From Lamellibrachia columna (lineage: Eukaryota > Annelida > Polychaeta > Sabellida > Siboglinidae), in the NCBI GenBank assembly GCA_963662155.1, contig OY759271.1, forward strand, positions 36,020,527 to 36,084,526: a stretch of 64,000 nucleotides of DNA, read 5' to 3'. This document shows positions 29,501 to 56,134 of the stretch, piece by piece. A model generated the notes under the pieces. The model was not told where the DNA came from, ran no database searches, and was given only the letters and a program-made list of their open reading frames with translations. Each line of letters begins with the position of its first letter. Position 1 is the stretch's first letter. The position numbers were made by a program, and so were the translations under genes.

Positions 29501-32310
29501 GTACCTGCCGTTACAAACCTGTTTGTTATTTTTTTTCAGCATCAGGAAGTGGCTTTTCCAGCTCATCCGCAAGTTCTGGCACCATGCCAACATTTATGTT
29601 TGGCAGTAGTCCATCAAGTGGCACCAGTGGTGCATCAAAGGCTCTTGGTGCCTTTTCTGGAAGCAGCGTCCCATCTGTGCTTGGTGACAATAAGAAATCA
29701 GATGCGGTGGGTGTGTTCCACTCGCCAACATTAGGTGGCAGCAAAACCTCGTCATTTGCAGGATTTGGTTCTGCGAGTGGCATTGGGAAGTCCTCGAGTG
29801 CATCCACGGTGCCAGTAGGCGGGTTCAGCTTCAAGGCTGATACAGCGAAGGCGGCAGCCATGCAAACAAAGCCATCATCTTCGTTTACGTTCGCTGTCTC
29901 GGGGGCAGGTAGTGACAGCTCAGCGCAAGGTCAGAGTTCACAGGCGGGTGAGTAATCTTGCTGAAGAGTTGTGTCTGTTTCTGTCACATAATTGTCCATG
30001 AATGAAGGTTATGATGGACACAACTGAAGCATTTATCTGCAAAACACGGTATATGCCAAAATCATGTAGTTAGACCAGTTTTGTGTCACCATCTTTTTGG
30101 TAGGTAAGTGTTTTGCGGCAATACAACGCCACTAGCATTGACTGATAAAATAACAGCTATCGTTTAACCATATGCCATAGAAAACATGATCTATCTCAAA
30201 ATGCACAAATTGGACATAATGCATTTTGCAAATAAATGTTTAAATTTTAGCATTTGTTTTAAGAGAACGTAACTATTTTGTACTTACAACCCATTTTCGG
30301 ATCATATGAAATATTTTATCTGTACTCAATGTTTATTTCCTGGAATACTGATATGTGACGTACTACTGCAGGAAACGGGGATGAGGAGTATGAGCCACCG
30401 AAGGCAGAGGTGACTGTTGTCAAGGAGGATGACGCATTCTATTCAAAGAGGTGAGGATAGAGCACAGTTGGGTTCATTAGTCAGTTCAGTAGCATGTTTT
30501 TGATCACTAGACAGCAGGCGTGTATAAATGCAATGCATAGCATGATCGAGTGTCGACGGAAGTACAACACGTAATTTTGTACTTTAAATTAGAGAGTCAA
30601 TGGAACAATGATGCATCCACGACAACGATAAGAATGCAAATAATTAAAGAATTACTGTTTCAGCAAAGAATACATCGTACCAACAATAATGCTTACTGAT
30701 ACTAAACAGAAATCAAAACGAAAATTTCAGCTGATCTGACGTTTGAATAACTTCGAATGCCATTGAGCATACGTTAGCATTGATTCTCTATTGTTTCAGT
30801 GCTCGACAAAGGATTCATGCAATTTACTAGTACTTCCGTCAACAATCTGACGCGATTTCATCTTTATATTAGTGTTATATAAAAATAAATTGCTATCATG
30901 ATGCTTCAAACAAATAAATTACAATGCTTCATGTTAAATAGTTAACTGCAATAGTTTGTAGGTTGAGTATAGCTGGATTGTTTTATAAAAGAAGGTTACA
31001 TGTACCATTACTGCTCATTTTTAGATGTTTTATGTGAATTCATGCATTCTTGCTGTCAGGGTTGAGTTCAGTTTCAACGGCCAATTAGAGCTTTGTAATA
31101 AGTTGATTATATTGTAAAAAATATATCAATTTGTAATTAATTACACAGTAGTAATTGAAGCCAACCCAGGGCTAAAGTTCAGTTTGTAACTGTCAGGTTC
31201 TCCTTAGTCTCTCCTACCCACTTTATGAAGTGTCTTTCTGATGCGAATTTGTAATACATGTTGCTGCTTGGGCCATACAAGATCCAAAAAGGCAGTTTGT
31301 TTTACGAACAAGTTACTGATAGCTCTGTGGATAACGAAATCATTTGTGGTGACAGGATTTAAATCCCATATGTTAAATGTTACATATGCCCACATGGATT
31401 GCCACTCGTTGCCGCTGCGAGTATGTTATTCTGCTGAGGTTGTACTTTGACAATGGTTGTTTGCAGGTGCAAGTTGTTTGTACAGCGAGATAACAGCTGG
31501 AAGGAGAAGGGAGTAGGCAACCTTCATCTGAAGCCGTGCAGTGGCAAGACACAGCTACTGATCCGGGCAGACACCAGTCTCGGTAAGGCATTACATAGGT
31601 ACAAGTGTGTAGACAAACGTCATCAGAACAGAGATTGTTTTGTAGTTGGTTAACAAATACTTAAATGCATTTATTATTCACATCTGTTACTATGCACAGC
31701 TTCCAAACTGTGCACATACCTGCGTATGTTGGGTCACAATTAGACCACTGACATTGCTGGCGGAATATGCTCGTATGGGTGAATGTTCAAATCTTGTATC
31801 CGATTCTAATCTGCAGTTAAAAAAAGAATTTTCCAAACAATGCCAGTTGATCAGTATAATGCTATGTTTAAGCTTTATATTGTCAACTACGTATTTTTCC
31901 CTCTATAGCCATTGCAACGGATGTACAATATATCCACTGATTTAACTAGTAGCCATTGACAGTAATTGTTGTTTTGTATAAAGCAAGATTTTAAACCAAG
32001 TTATTTTTACTATAAACATACTGACTCTTCCAAGTAAGTTTACGTGACTGATGTCAGCACACACTCTGTAAGCTGACATGCGTGTCTCCTGCTGTTTGCA
32101 GGCAACATACTTTTGAACATTATGCTGTCGAGCAGTATGCCGATGAGTCGACAAGGCAAGAACAACGTCACGCTGATCTGCGTGCCGAACCCACCACTGG
32201 ACGGCAGCAGCGACGACAACAAGCCCGTCAGCATGCTGATCAAAGTGAAGATGGGAGAGGACGCGGACGAACTCTTGGAGAAATTGCAGGAGGCGAAGAC
32301 ACAGAGTTAG
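26586..32310 (+). CDS. NUP50: Nucleoporin NUP50 (Npap60), seven coding exons
   Basis: Coding exons: 26586-26654, 28360-28446, 28768-29185, 29540-29947, 30372-30450, 31467-31582 and 32102-32310. All junctions are GT-AG and phase-matched; the product is 461 aa, close to human NUP50 (468). The N terminus MAKRAANNYLTDQNWDEEEE matches the importin-alpha-binding segment. Exon 2 has the basic RQIKTAKRR stretch. Exon 3 holds the FKGFSGF motif and a conserved block (residues about 115-165: KYMQQLKRLNESVTQWI, LTPIFRDYERYLADLE). Exons 3-4 are Ser/Gly-rich with FG motifs (FNFG, MFGSS, FAGFGSAS). Exons 5-7 encode a Ran-binding domain (residues about 330-461: VTVVKEDDAFYSKRCKLF, GVGNLHLKP, LLIRADTSLGNILLN). 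In the known family NUP50 sits at the nuclear basket, binds importin-alpha and Ran, and speeds cargo release and recycling. Likely AATAAA signals lie at 32808-32813 and 32889-32894. Confidence 0.97.
26898..28159. mobile_element. hAT-like element in NUP50 intron 1 (1.26 kb)
   Basis: Inverted ends CAGTGATGCACATTG and CAGTGAGGCACACTG. The hexamer GATATG flanks both ends (26892-26897, 28160-28165). Repeated [T/A]GTCCTAT motifs occur near both termini (26960-27030, 28060-28135). The open frame at 27235-27483 is not recognised. The 6-bp rather than 8-bp duplication leaves the class uncertain. Confidence 0.65.
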
Positions 32311-33156
32311 AGAAGGTGAAGCCACGTCAGAAGTATTTTACTGGGACAGCCCGTAACTATGTCGGTGGTGTAGCTCTGCACTTGTCTAGCGTTCTCACTT
32401 GGCCGTGGTTGAAGCATTCCATGTGGCCTACGCGGTTCAAGAAACTGGTGATCACACATGATGAATTGACATCGGTGCATGTTGCTTAAAAATGTGATTT
32501 TGGCTGACGACCAAGCAATACTTGCCTCGTTGTCTGCTATATACTTTTTTGTGTTATTGAACGGTTCATCTCGCCGACGTTGGAAGCCATCTGTGATGTC
32601 GCACAACCGTGTTGCGTTTGTTGGCCATGATAGGTTATACAGCTTAGTTAAAATGTTGATTTATATTATAAAAACCAAGAGCTGGAGGCTACAGTGGACA
32701 TTGTGGAAACAGTGCAAAGTACACTAAATGGATACGACTTATCTGGGTGAAATCTATGGCATTATGGTTCATTATTTCGTCACACACACAAATGGTACCC
32801 ACAACTAAATAAATAAATTATGGTTTTACTATTTATAATATAAACACCATGGACATGAAATTATTTCTATATAATTGTACACCTTCATAATAAAACAGAA
32901 TTCTTCAGTTGATTAGTGAAAATGTATAAAAATTATAATGGAATAAGTTCGTTGTTTGTTTCATAGCAAAATACCACCGAATGTTTATGATACGATGTAT
33001 ATGCAGGACTATTGTTAACCTTGTTTCTGATCATGTTTGCGCGAAGTCCTCATTTGCTTTGCCGTCGACACTTCAGAAGACGTCAGTAAGACACTGTTTT
33101 GCGTTCACATCCTAGGCGCGACCCTGGATGTACACAATGATGGTAGTTCAATCTAA
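32311..33156. other. Convergent 3' UTR interval of NUP50 and the FAM187-like gene
   Basis: 846 bp between two stop codons of converging genes. The NUP50-side poly(A) signals are at 32808-32813 and 32889-32894. No clear AATAAA is seen for the minus-strand gene. Short open frames here are unsupported. Confidence 0.6.
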
Positions 33157-48120
<14,964 letters not shown>

Positions 48121-48462
48121 TTCGAAATCGAGCCCTAACTTATGTTTGGTTTTCCACAGCGTGTTGCCATGGAGAAATTGCGTCACAATTGAAGTTCGTC
48201 ATAAAAAAATTGGACGACTTTGTATAATATTGCTAAAGTGATTAATAATTCGATCTTGTCTTGTGTAGAATACTGGCTAACACGCCTAAGGATTCAGACG
48301 GTTAGGATTGTGCGCGCGTGTGATAGCTGCTTAGTCGTGTTGGCATGGAACTGGGCGTGTTAGAGCTTGCTTAAACTGGTGTGGTTCTGTGATACTGGTT
48401 ATTATGTCTGGTGGCGAGTAAGAATTTTTAATTGTCCGGGGAAAATAGGAAAATGTATAATA
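48121..48462. other. Likely promoter side of the FAM187-like gene
   Basis: About 340 bp upstream of the signal-peptide exon. No motif is firmly recognised. The first retroelement sequence begins at about 48463. Confidence 0.35.
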
Positions 48463-49560
48463 ATAATATATAAAATACTTATATTGCGCTAAAATCCTCG
48501 GGAGACCCAAGCTCGGCAGCGCACCAAAACAAAAAGGGTTAAGCAGTTCATAATCAATAAACAGTTCCAGTTGTAAACAGTTGGATTGGTACGCTGGAGA
48601 GCTATGGAGGATAAGCAAGTTTAAACAGGTGGGGTTTTTTCACGGCGAAAAGTTGCTATATTTCCTACAGACTTAACACTAACAGGGAGTGAGTTCCACA
48701 GAGTCGGTGCAGCAACTGAACGAGCTCTAGTTCCAACATTTCTCTTAACACTGGGAGCAAAAAGTAGATTAGAATTAGATGACCGAAGCTGTCTGTGCTG
48801 TCTTGCAGGAGTGAGCAGTGAATGTAAATATGCCGATTGCTTGGATGAAAGAGTTTGAGAAGAAATTGTACAGATTTTTAAAACAATGCGATATAAGTTT
48901 CAAGATGTCAATGAGAGCCATATTATGATAAAGGAAATTGCAATAGTTAAGTCTACTGCTAACAAGAGCAGTTGCAATAGTTTTGGCGACAGAAAAGACA
49001 TATACCGGCGAATACGACGAAGGTCACGAATGTGACAAAAGCAGCAACGAAAAGTTTTTTAAATATGCTGTTTCAAATAAAATTATTATCGAAGGTGACT
49101 CCTCCATGCTGAGACGGCCGGTGTGAAATTTTGGTTCAGCATAGGTGTCGAGGAAAAAACTGGAAAAATCTACATCAACAATGACTGTGTGGTGGTCCGA
49201 TAAACCATCAGAATCTGTTAGCATCTGGATATTGTCACATGTTGAACGAGTTACCACGAGGTCAAGTCAGTGGCCATGAATGTGTGTAGAGAAAGTCACA
49301 TGTTGTTTAAAGTCAAACGAGGTTAGAATATCATCAAAGATAATGGTAAGTTATTGGTTACTGTTGTACGTTTATCCAACTGAAGATTAAAATCACCAAA
49401 AATATAAACTTCAGAATGTAGAGTTACAAATTTTCCAACAAATCCTGAAATTCCTCAAAGAAGTTGACTGGCTGTCCCGGAGGTCGATACACGCATACAA
49501 AATATGCCGAGAAAGACGAATATGAAATTTCAACACACATGGATTAAAAAATAGAGTAAT
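48463..49560 (-). pseudogene. LINE fragment (CR1/L2-like): endonuclease joined to RT C-terminus
   Basis: Reading the minus strand from 49560, the endonuclease signatures are FVCVYRPPGQPVNFFEEF, then IFGDFNLQLDK, then DLVVTRSTCDN and SDHHTVIVDV. At about 49000 the sequence jumps to the end of the reverse transcriptase (AKTIATALVSSRLNYCNFLY) and then RARSVAAPTLWNSLP. The conserved RT palm is missing, so there is an internal deletion. Frameshifts occur near 48900. The 3' tail (48463-48560) is the family seen at 25130-25261. Confidence 0.8.
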
Positions 49561-49839
49561 CAGTTGTTGCTGATGTTGATACTTAAAGTGGGTCGCTCCA
49601 AAACAACCGGGTGAAACTATAGAACAAGAACTGGGATGGAAGACATGGACTGAAGCCAAACAGGTAGGCAAATATAGAACGAACTGGAGAAGGAGCACTG
49701 CAGCCTTATGGGCCACGAGGTCCGAAAAGTATCTATGTAAGGTAGGGTTTGGAGATGTCGCGATTGATGCTTTACGCAGAAGCAGACTATTTGAGCTGCT
49801 GGTGAAAATTGGCTGACTCAGTGTGGTCTTTTCATTCCA

Positions 49840-50225
49840 GGACAACACGAAGGGCACGGTCAACTATGATGGGGCAACATCCGAACCCTTTGAAATTCGC
49901 AGTGGAGTCAAACAGGGATGTGTCCTGGCACCGACACTTTGGTATATCCTTGATGCTACCACACGCCATTGGTTCATCCACGGAGGGTGCAAGCTTACAT
50001 ACCAGAACTGTCGGCACGCTTGAGGTGCGCCGAGTTCTCATCAAATAAATGCTCTTCGCTGATGATGCCGCGCTAGCAACTCACTCATTTCCAAACTGAG
50101 CAGGAACGGGTAGAGCTACAAACCCTGATGTTAAACACTAAACTGCGTGTATACGGTCGTATACCGAAAGATCTCCGGTATGATGAAGTTGTCACTGGGA
50201 CACGGCCTACTGATCGCCCATATCA
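49840..50225 (+). pseudogene. RTE-like LINE reverse transcriptase fragment
   Basis: IRSGVKQGCVLAPTLW, a frameshift, SSTEGASLHTRT, then MLFADDAALATHS (the RT catalytic box in its FADD form), and after another break RIPKDLRYDEVVTGTRPTDR near the C-terminus. Small deletions and stops make it inactive. Confidence 0.82.
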
Positions 50226-50416
50226 CAGAGAAGCATAAACCCACACAGCGGGCTGAGAAGAGATAATAGCGGTTTGCAAATCATGCATCGGTGGAAAAAA
50301 GTAAGAGAAGAGAAAAAAGAGGTGGATTGTAATTATATAAGAACGATAGCACAGAACAGGACACATTAGAGCTTTTGTCGGTGGTCCATGCTCCCAGCGA
50401 GCAAACAGGTCTAAAT

Positions 50417-50441
50417 AAGTAAGTAAGTAAGTAAGTAATTA

Positions 50442-50473
<32 letters not shown>

Positions 50474-50474
50474 G
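50417..50474. repeat. (GTAA)n microsatellite
   Basis: About 14 GTAA units with one interruption, probably the tail of the LINE fragment just before it. Confidence 0.9.
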
Positions 50475-50689
50475 ATCATGCACTATCTAAGTTCGCTGCC
50501 TTCACCTACAGCAAGTGCTGCAGAGACTGCTATGCTTGATTCACACTGTGTGATGCACAACATGGAGTTGACAACCACGGCGAAAACCATTGTTTTTTGC
50601 AAGACAGAAGGATGCCGAAGATTAATAAATAACTTATGTATCGGTATACATTATCCAGATTCTATGAGGTGGTACTGCGATAATGCGAT

Positions 50690-51908
50690 GAAGTGTTTAT
50701 CATGACGAGGGATGGTTTTCCACAACACGAGAACAACAAACTTCTGAAGCCGTACACCCAAAGGGAAGATAAGCTCAGCATCCACGATGGTTGTCTCACG
50801 TGTGGCACCAGGGTGATAATTCATTCCAAGTGTCTTCCATCAAGCACTGTTGGAAGAACTGCACAGTCTGATGGTGGCCTGGTATCGATCACGACAGAAA
50901 GAACGGTTAAGACCTGGGACACATGCGCCGTCGCCCCAGACCTACGGAAACTCCACTGCAACCTTGGTCATTTCCGGATCGACCTTGATCTCGACTGCAT
51001 ATCGACTATGCAGGTCCGTTCACGGACATGATGATTCTGGTGGTGATTGACGCACATTCGAAGTGGACCGACGCCCATATTACGTTAGGCTCCAAATCAG
51101 CTATAACCATCGGTAAACTGCGACAGTCTTTCAGCACTCGTGGCATCCCCGACAATGCCACTGGGCTCGTCAGTGAAGAGTTTCAAGATGTCTGTCGACA
51201 TAATGGCACCAAGCACATTACCAGTGCTCCACATCACCCTGCATCCAATGGCCTCGCCGAACGAGCCGTTGGAATCGTCAAGGAAGGTGTAAAGCGCATG
51301 CACGATCGTGACTTGGAAACCAAACTAGCGCGCTTCCTCTTCGACTATCGCATCACGCCACACTCCACCACAGAGATAGCCCCTGCTGAACTGTCAATGC
51401 ATCGACAGCTGAAGTCTCGGGTTCATCTGATCAAACCGGACGTAGGTGATAAGGTGACATCACAACAACATGCAGAAGGCGAAGCATGATTTTCATGCCA
51501 AAGTTCGAACATTCCACCCGTATGATCCAGTTTACGCTCTACACTATCAGGGAAACACTGAAAGATGGATGCTTGGTACAATCGACCAACATACAGGACC
51601 AGTATCTTACACCGTTCGTTCCGAAGATGATGCTGCTGTTCGCCGTCACATCAATCAACTTCAGGAACAACTGTCGAGTTCTCAAGTGGTGTCACCTGGG
51701 CTGCCTGTGTCGCTGGAGATGACATTTCCGCATGAAGGGGCCGAGTCTCCTGATGAGTCACAGGCCTCACAACCGGTTAGCTTATTCACTAGTGAAGACG
51801 TCCGCACCAAGTCAACCAACTGACATTGTGCCTGTTTCAGCACCTGCAGCAGAGCGTCGACGTTCTTCACGCTTCAGGAAGCAACCTGAAAGTTTCGCCT
51901 TGTAATTG
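50690..51908 (+). pseudogene. Ty3/gypsy pol remnant with integrase
   Basis: Fragments in order: the region before integrase (KLSIHDGCLTCGTRVII, and WWPG in a shifted frame), integrase core (LHIDYAGPFTDMMILVVIDA, APHHPASNGLAERAV, LARFLFDYRITPHSTT), then the C-terminal domain (GPVSYTVRSEDDAAVRRHIN) and the end RRSSRFRKQPESFAL. Frames shift at about 51010 and 51475. The usual VSDNG segment reads DNATGLVSEEF, so the second catalytic Asp of the DDE triad is not in place. Reverse transcriptase and gag are absent. It ends just before a polypurine tract. Confidence 0.85.
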
Positions 51909-52060
51909 TGTTAAAGTAGTATCAAGACCATCACTGCAGTATTTTGTTTATGACAGTAATTTGTCTTATATAGCTCACGGTTGGACTATACATACAGTGA
52001 TCAAAGACAGTTACTGTTCCGAACAATTTTAAGTTTTCTTTAAAACGGTTTTTTCACTAA

Positions 52061-52078
52061 AGCTGGGAGGGATGTCGA
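52061..52078 (+). other. Polypurine tract and putative start of a 3' LTR
   Basis: AGCTGGGAGGGA followed by TGTCGAG at 52073. This is the expected order at the 3' end of a gypsy element, about 160 bp after the pol stop. The end of the LTR and a 5' LTR are not identified. Confidence 0.5.
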
Positions 52079-52504
52079 GTATTTTAATGCTCCCTGGTCG
52101 TCGGAGGTTGAAGTGCAATTTTTTCTAGTTCCGGTGTAGTGCAACGTTAACATGTGTTCATGAATGATGAACAAAAGACGCTCCATACATCACAGTAGTT
52201 AACATGTTATTGGTGCTACCCTGTTTTAATATGCATTTAGTAATCCCGAGATAATATAATGTCCAGTTACATACAGGTATGTGCATTTCTGTCAGGTTCT
52301 TAAACGTGCCCACAACGTGGGTTATACATTTGTGAAGTTGTATACTTCCTTTATTTTAACTATAAAATGATCGCATGTGGCGGAAACAATTAAATATGTT
52401 AGGGGCAACTTTGAACAGTGTTCAACGTTACTCCATGTAGCTAAAGTAAGCTACACAAGGCAACAGTAGATGTAACTGGTCGTGCATGCTGCTTGGATTA
52501 GCAC

Positions 52505-52700
52505 TGAATCTCTAGTTGATATCGAGTCTCCAGTTGGCCCACAGTCTCCAATTGGGACAGAGTTCCCAGTTAGCACTGAATTCCCAGTTGATCCCGAGTC
52601 TCCAGTTCCATGGCCCTCCGCCTTCAGGTGCCCCCCCCCCCCCCAGTCAACGGTTGGCCCTCAGTCTCCAGTTGGTCTTCAAACTTTTGTAGGCCTTCAA
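52505..52700. repeat. 18-bp degenerate minisatellite
   Basis: Repeated CAGTCTCCAGTTGG-type units with a C11 run at about 52629-52644. The Ser-Pro-Val frame over it is repeat-derived. Confidence 0.75.
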
Positions 52701-52954
52701 CTTGTGGTAGGCCCTCCGTGTGCAGCACGTCGAGTTGTAATTCCTACCATGCCCGATAGATGCAGATTTTTCTGAAGTGTAGTGATTAGCATGAATCGTG
52801 CCCTTCAGACAGAAGAGAGATTCCACAAGCTTTCTTGGCGATCTAATGCTACAAATCAATGAAAGGGTTCAAGCCGATGCCTTGAAGGCTACAACCTTTC
52901 ATTACATGTGTGAACACGTTGATGAATCGGTTTTGAGGTGAGGCACTAAATGAC

Positions 52955-53453
52955 ATGCCTCAAAGGCCCATGTTTCAATTCTCTTCACTAGCAGAACGCA
53001 TCAGTTTGATGTCAAATCCAACCGCTATAGTAGGAGAAGTTGGAATAATGGCAACAAGTAAATGTTTTCAAACACCCACCACGATACCGTCTCCAGGTAT
53101 GGAGAAGATATATTCCCAAATGAGACCCCTATTCTTGTCCAGTACTCCAATAGGAGAAGAAGTTGGGCGCTACGAATCTATTGTTGCGAAATATCCTAGT
53201 CCAGTCCATTCAAATAAAAAAGACTAAGAAAATAAATCCGAGAGAAAGTCCTGCAACCAAACAAGCTAAAACACAATGGCCGCGCAGCAAACAGAACACG
53301 GCAAGTTGCAAACAGAGACGAATTGAGAGTGACAATAGTGAAGCCTGGCACTGTTTCATGTGCGATGACATTGTAAAGGAAAACGTGATTAAACGTCAAG
53401 TGTGCCTTGTGCTGGTGTGGGAAATGGGTGGGACGTTTTTCGAAAAGTCATAA
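52955..53453 (+). pseudogene. Possible pogo/jerky DDE transposase C-terminal relic
   Basis: Frame 53163-53453 has AWHCFMCDDIVKENVIK, resembling the zinc-binding C-terminal end of some invertebrate DDE transposases (C-x2-C before a W.HE.C segment). The expected second half is frameshifted. The preceding frame (52955-53227) may belong with it. This is weak evidence, from family memory. Confidence 0.35.
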
Positions 53454-54120
53454 ATTTAACAAGTTTACTTTTGTTGAGCATTATCATGTTGATGCTGTCA
53501 ATAGGACACCTGATTCTAATAACACTTTCAGTGACGTTCTATAGCATTTAACTCCTTCAATATTATACACCTGTTTCCTTAGAGGGTACGAATTCCCCTA
53601 TTTCTGCATTTGGAAATCGGAAGAAAAGTGGTTGGAATCATAAAAACTAACCCCAATAAGGATGTGTCATTGAACACGTGGTGACAAGCAAGATAAATGG
53701 TGGATGACGGTCTACGTGTACAAAATATCCCCAACCTTGGGGTAACTTTGAACACCCTATAAATATTACAACAAAGAGAGTTATTGTCTGCATATACTTA
53801 AGGCGACTTCTACTTGATTGAATGATACACACACGTACGCACTCACGCACACGCGCGTGAACATCCACATTCAATTAATCATGCAATATTGAGTAATTGC
53901 TCAAATATGGCTGTGCCACAACAATATAGCAAGATTTAGCAAGATTGCCATCTAAGACAAAACACCCAGATGGCACGTGGACAAGGAACCCATTTATCGA
54001 AATTCCAATCATTTTACATCTATGTGTAACTCGCCATTCGGAGACTAGGCTTCACGAGTTAAATAAAGCGTTCGCACGTCGTGTTTAAATAAGTTTTGTT
54101 ATTCCAGTTATTGCCACCAC

Positions 54121-54400
54121 ACAACTCGTCGGCTGAGCCAACAGCGTGAGCCGCCCGAACGTTGTTACAGTTGTAACAACTCGTTGGCTGAGCCAACAGC
54201 GTGAGCCGTCCGAGCGTTGTTACAGTTGTAACAACTCGTTGGCTGAGCCAACAGCGTGAGCCGCCCGAACGTTGTTACAGTTGTAACAACTCGTTGGCTG
54301 AGCCAACAGCGTGAGCCGCCCGAGCGTTGTTACAGTTATAACAACTAGTTGGCTGAGCCAAAGGCGTGAGCCGCCCGAGCGTTGTTACAGTTATAACAAC
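54121..54400. repeat. 55-bp minisatellite with two palindromes per unit, five copies
   Basis: GGCTGAGCC recurs at exactly 55-bp steps (54131, 54186, 54241, 54296, 54351). Each unit has a TTGGCTGAGCCAA palindrome and a GTTGTTACAGTTGTAACAAC palindrome. Copies differ at a few bases (CCGCCC/CCGTCC, GTTGTA/GTTATA). Confidence 0.95.
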
Positions 54401-55648
54401 TTGACCCAAGCACAATTTTGTAGTTGAACGCACGTGGACGATAACAAATCCTGTTTTCTTCAGTTTAACCTCTACTTGGCGTAACCCCCATACTATATTG
54501 TAGACATGTTTCAAACGTTTTAAGTGGTCGTTAATTTCGTCTTCTTAACTCCCGATTTTTTGACAAAGTGCTTGTTGGTGGACTTGTTGGAGGACTTGTT
54601 GGTGGACTTCCAACCAAGCACTGTCGATGGTATATCCATATGTATGCTATGTTTTCGTAAAACAACTCTGTAACAACTTGCCCATGTACACAACTAGCCC
54701 CGGTCTCCCCATATCAATTTGAGATTGCCTGACCCATTGGTTTTGACGCGTCTCTGAGCTCGCGTGTCCCGGGTTTTTGACACAGTAGAAGTCTTCTTAT
54801 TGCATTGCATGTAAGCCATGTTCACCAGGTCCGGTTCATAGCATCAATAGCTATAAAAACTAAAACATGCTACCATAACATTATGCTGTAAAACGCCTTT
54901 ATAATATGCTTTTATGCGACTGCACAAGCAAACGTGTCAAGGCTAACACAAGAAAATACTGGAAAATAAAGTGGGAAACTTGTGTATGATAAGAAGAAAA
55001 ACTGTGGATAAAACTAGATGTTTCATATTATAGTATCGGATATGTTCGACGAATGGTTAAAGCCAAAGTGCATGTGCGCATGTTCTAACTTGACCGACAA
55101 TCAACTAATAACTAACATATGAATTCGTTCGTATTTTAAGATATTTCAGAAGAATTAGCCGATTAGAAATATGTTCTGTTGTTAAAATATGTTTGTAAAA
55201 CAGGCGAACATTCCACAGTGGGTATGAGAGAAGAAGTCTGATTCACAACAAAATGCTTGTAGGCGTAAGTGCACGTAACCACATTAAGTGGACGACTTAA
55301 GTAAGCAAGTAAGGCGTGAGTGCGCTGTATGTACACCGTTTACCAACGAGTCACTGAACGTCAGCTAGCAATTCACCTAATATCGATTCAACGCTAAGTA
55401 AGTCCGTTCTTTTAGTCATATCCGCTTCAAAGAATTTGCCGATTATCATTTTCCACATGTGGATTTATATCTAGTGCCCACATTAATGGACTGAGAACTT
55501 TTGCGTCTATTAACTCAGTTGTTGTGCAGTCATGCGGAACGTTCCTGCGGCTCTCCGTATTGCCGCCATTCTCTTGTGAGGTCGGCAACTGTTAATCTAC
55601 ACCGGTGAGTGATTAACTTGAGCTTGGAACGCAACAAAGGACCGCTTT
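54401..55648. other. Intergenic DNA
   Basis: Holds a short GACTTGTTGGTG repeat (about 54565-54610) and a LINE tail piece (54750-54808). No gene is recognised. Confidence 0.4.
54750..54808 (+). mobile_element. Short LINE 3' tail fragment (family A)
   Basis: GTGTCCCGGGTTTTTGACAC, then AGTAGAAGTCTTCTTATTG, a diverged match to the tails at 25130, 46962 and 48463. Confidence 0.45.
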
Positions 55649-56047
55649 ATGTCTAGTTGTTACGACGCCCGGTTAACCACCTGCTGTTGTAGCGGTGTCG
55701 TTCTGGGCGACGGCATACGCACATTGCATAAAGAACGCTTGAGCGAGACCGACCTGGTCCACACGCAACGTGGTACTTCTCAGGCGGCTGTAGTTAACCT
55801 CCACAGTTGCTGTCTAATTGCCGTCCGTTGGCGCGGTATAGCAATTTGTAGTCGGGCGGAGAACTATGTAAAAACACATGTTGTGTACAAGCTACGCACA
55901 CCTGAGTTCATACTCAGTGGACACGTCGTCGGACGTCTGTCGACGATATTGGGAACACGTGTAAACTTACAGAAAGAAGTAACAGGAGAGCACAGAAGTC
56001 AACTGCGTGTCAACGTACCACGCCGACGTCTCAGGTTTAACTTCTAG
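55649..56047 (+). other. 132-codon open frame, possibly 5' leader of the downstream gene
   Basis: Starts MSSCYDARLTTCCCSG and ends RRRLRFNF. It is in CpG-richer sequence 87 nt upstream of the unrecognised gene's start codon. There is no domain I recognise. It could be untranslated leader or a small gene; I cannot decide. Confidence 0.25.
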
Positions 56048-56134
56048 ACAAAGAAATAATTCCGACGTCTCTGGCTTAACGGTGAGTCGCATTAGACAAA
56101 GAAACGGATTAACGGTATCAGCGCCACCGAGAGC

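Larger units (their letters stand above)
52079..54118. other. Repeat-rich interval without a supported gene
   Basis: Apart from the LTR start, the 18-bp repeat and the possible transposase relic, nothing is recognised. Short frames such as 53647-53874 have no support. Confidence 0.4.
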
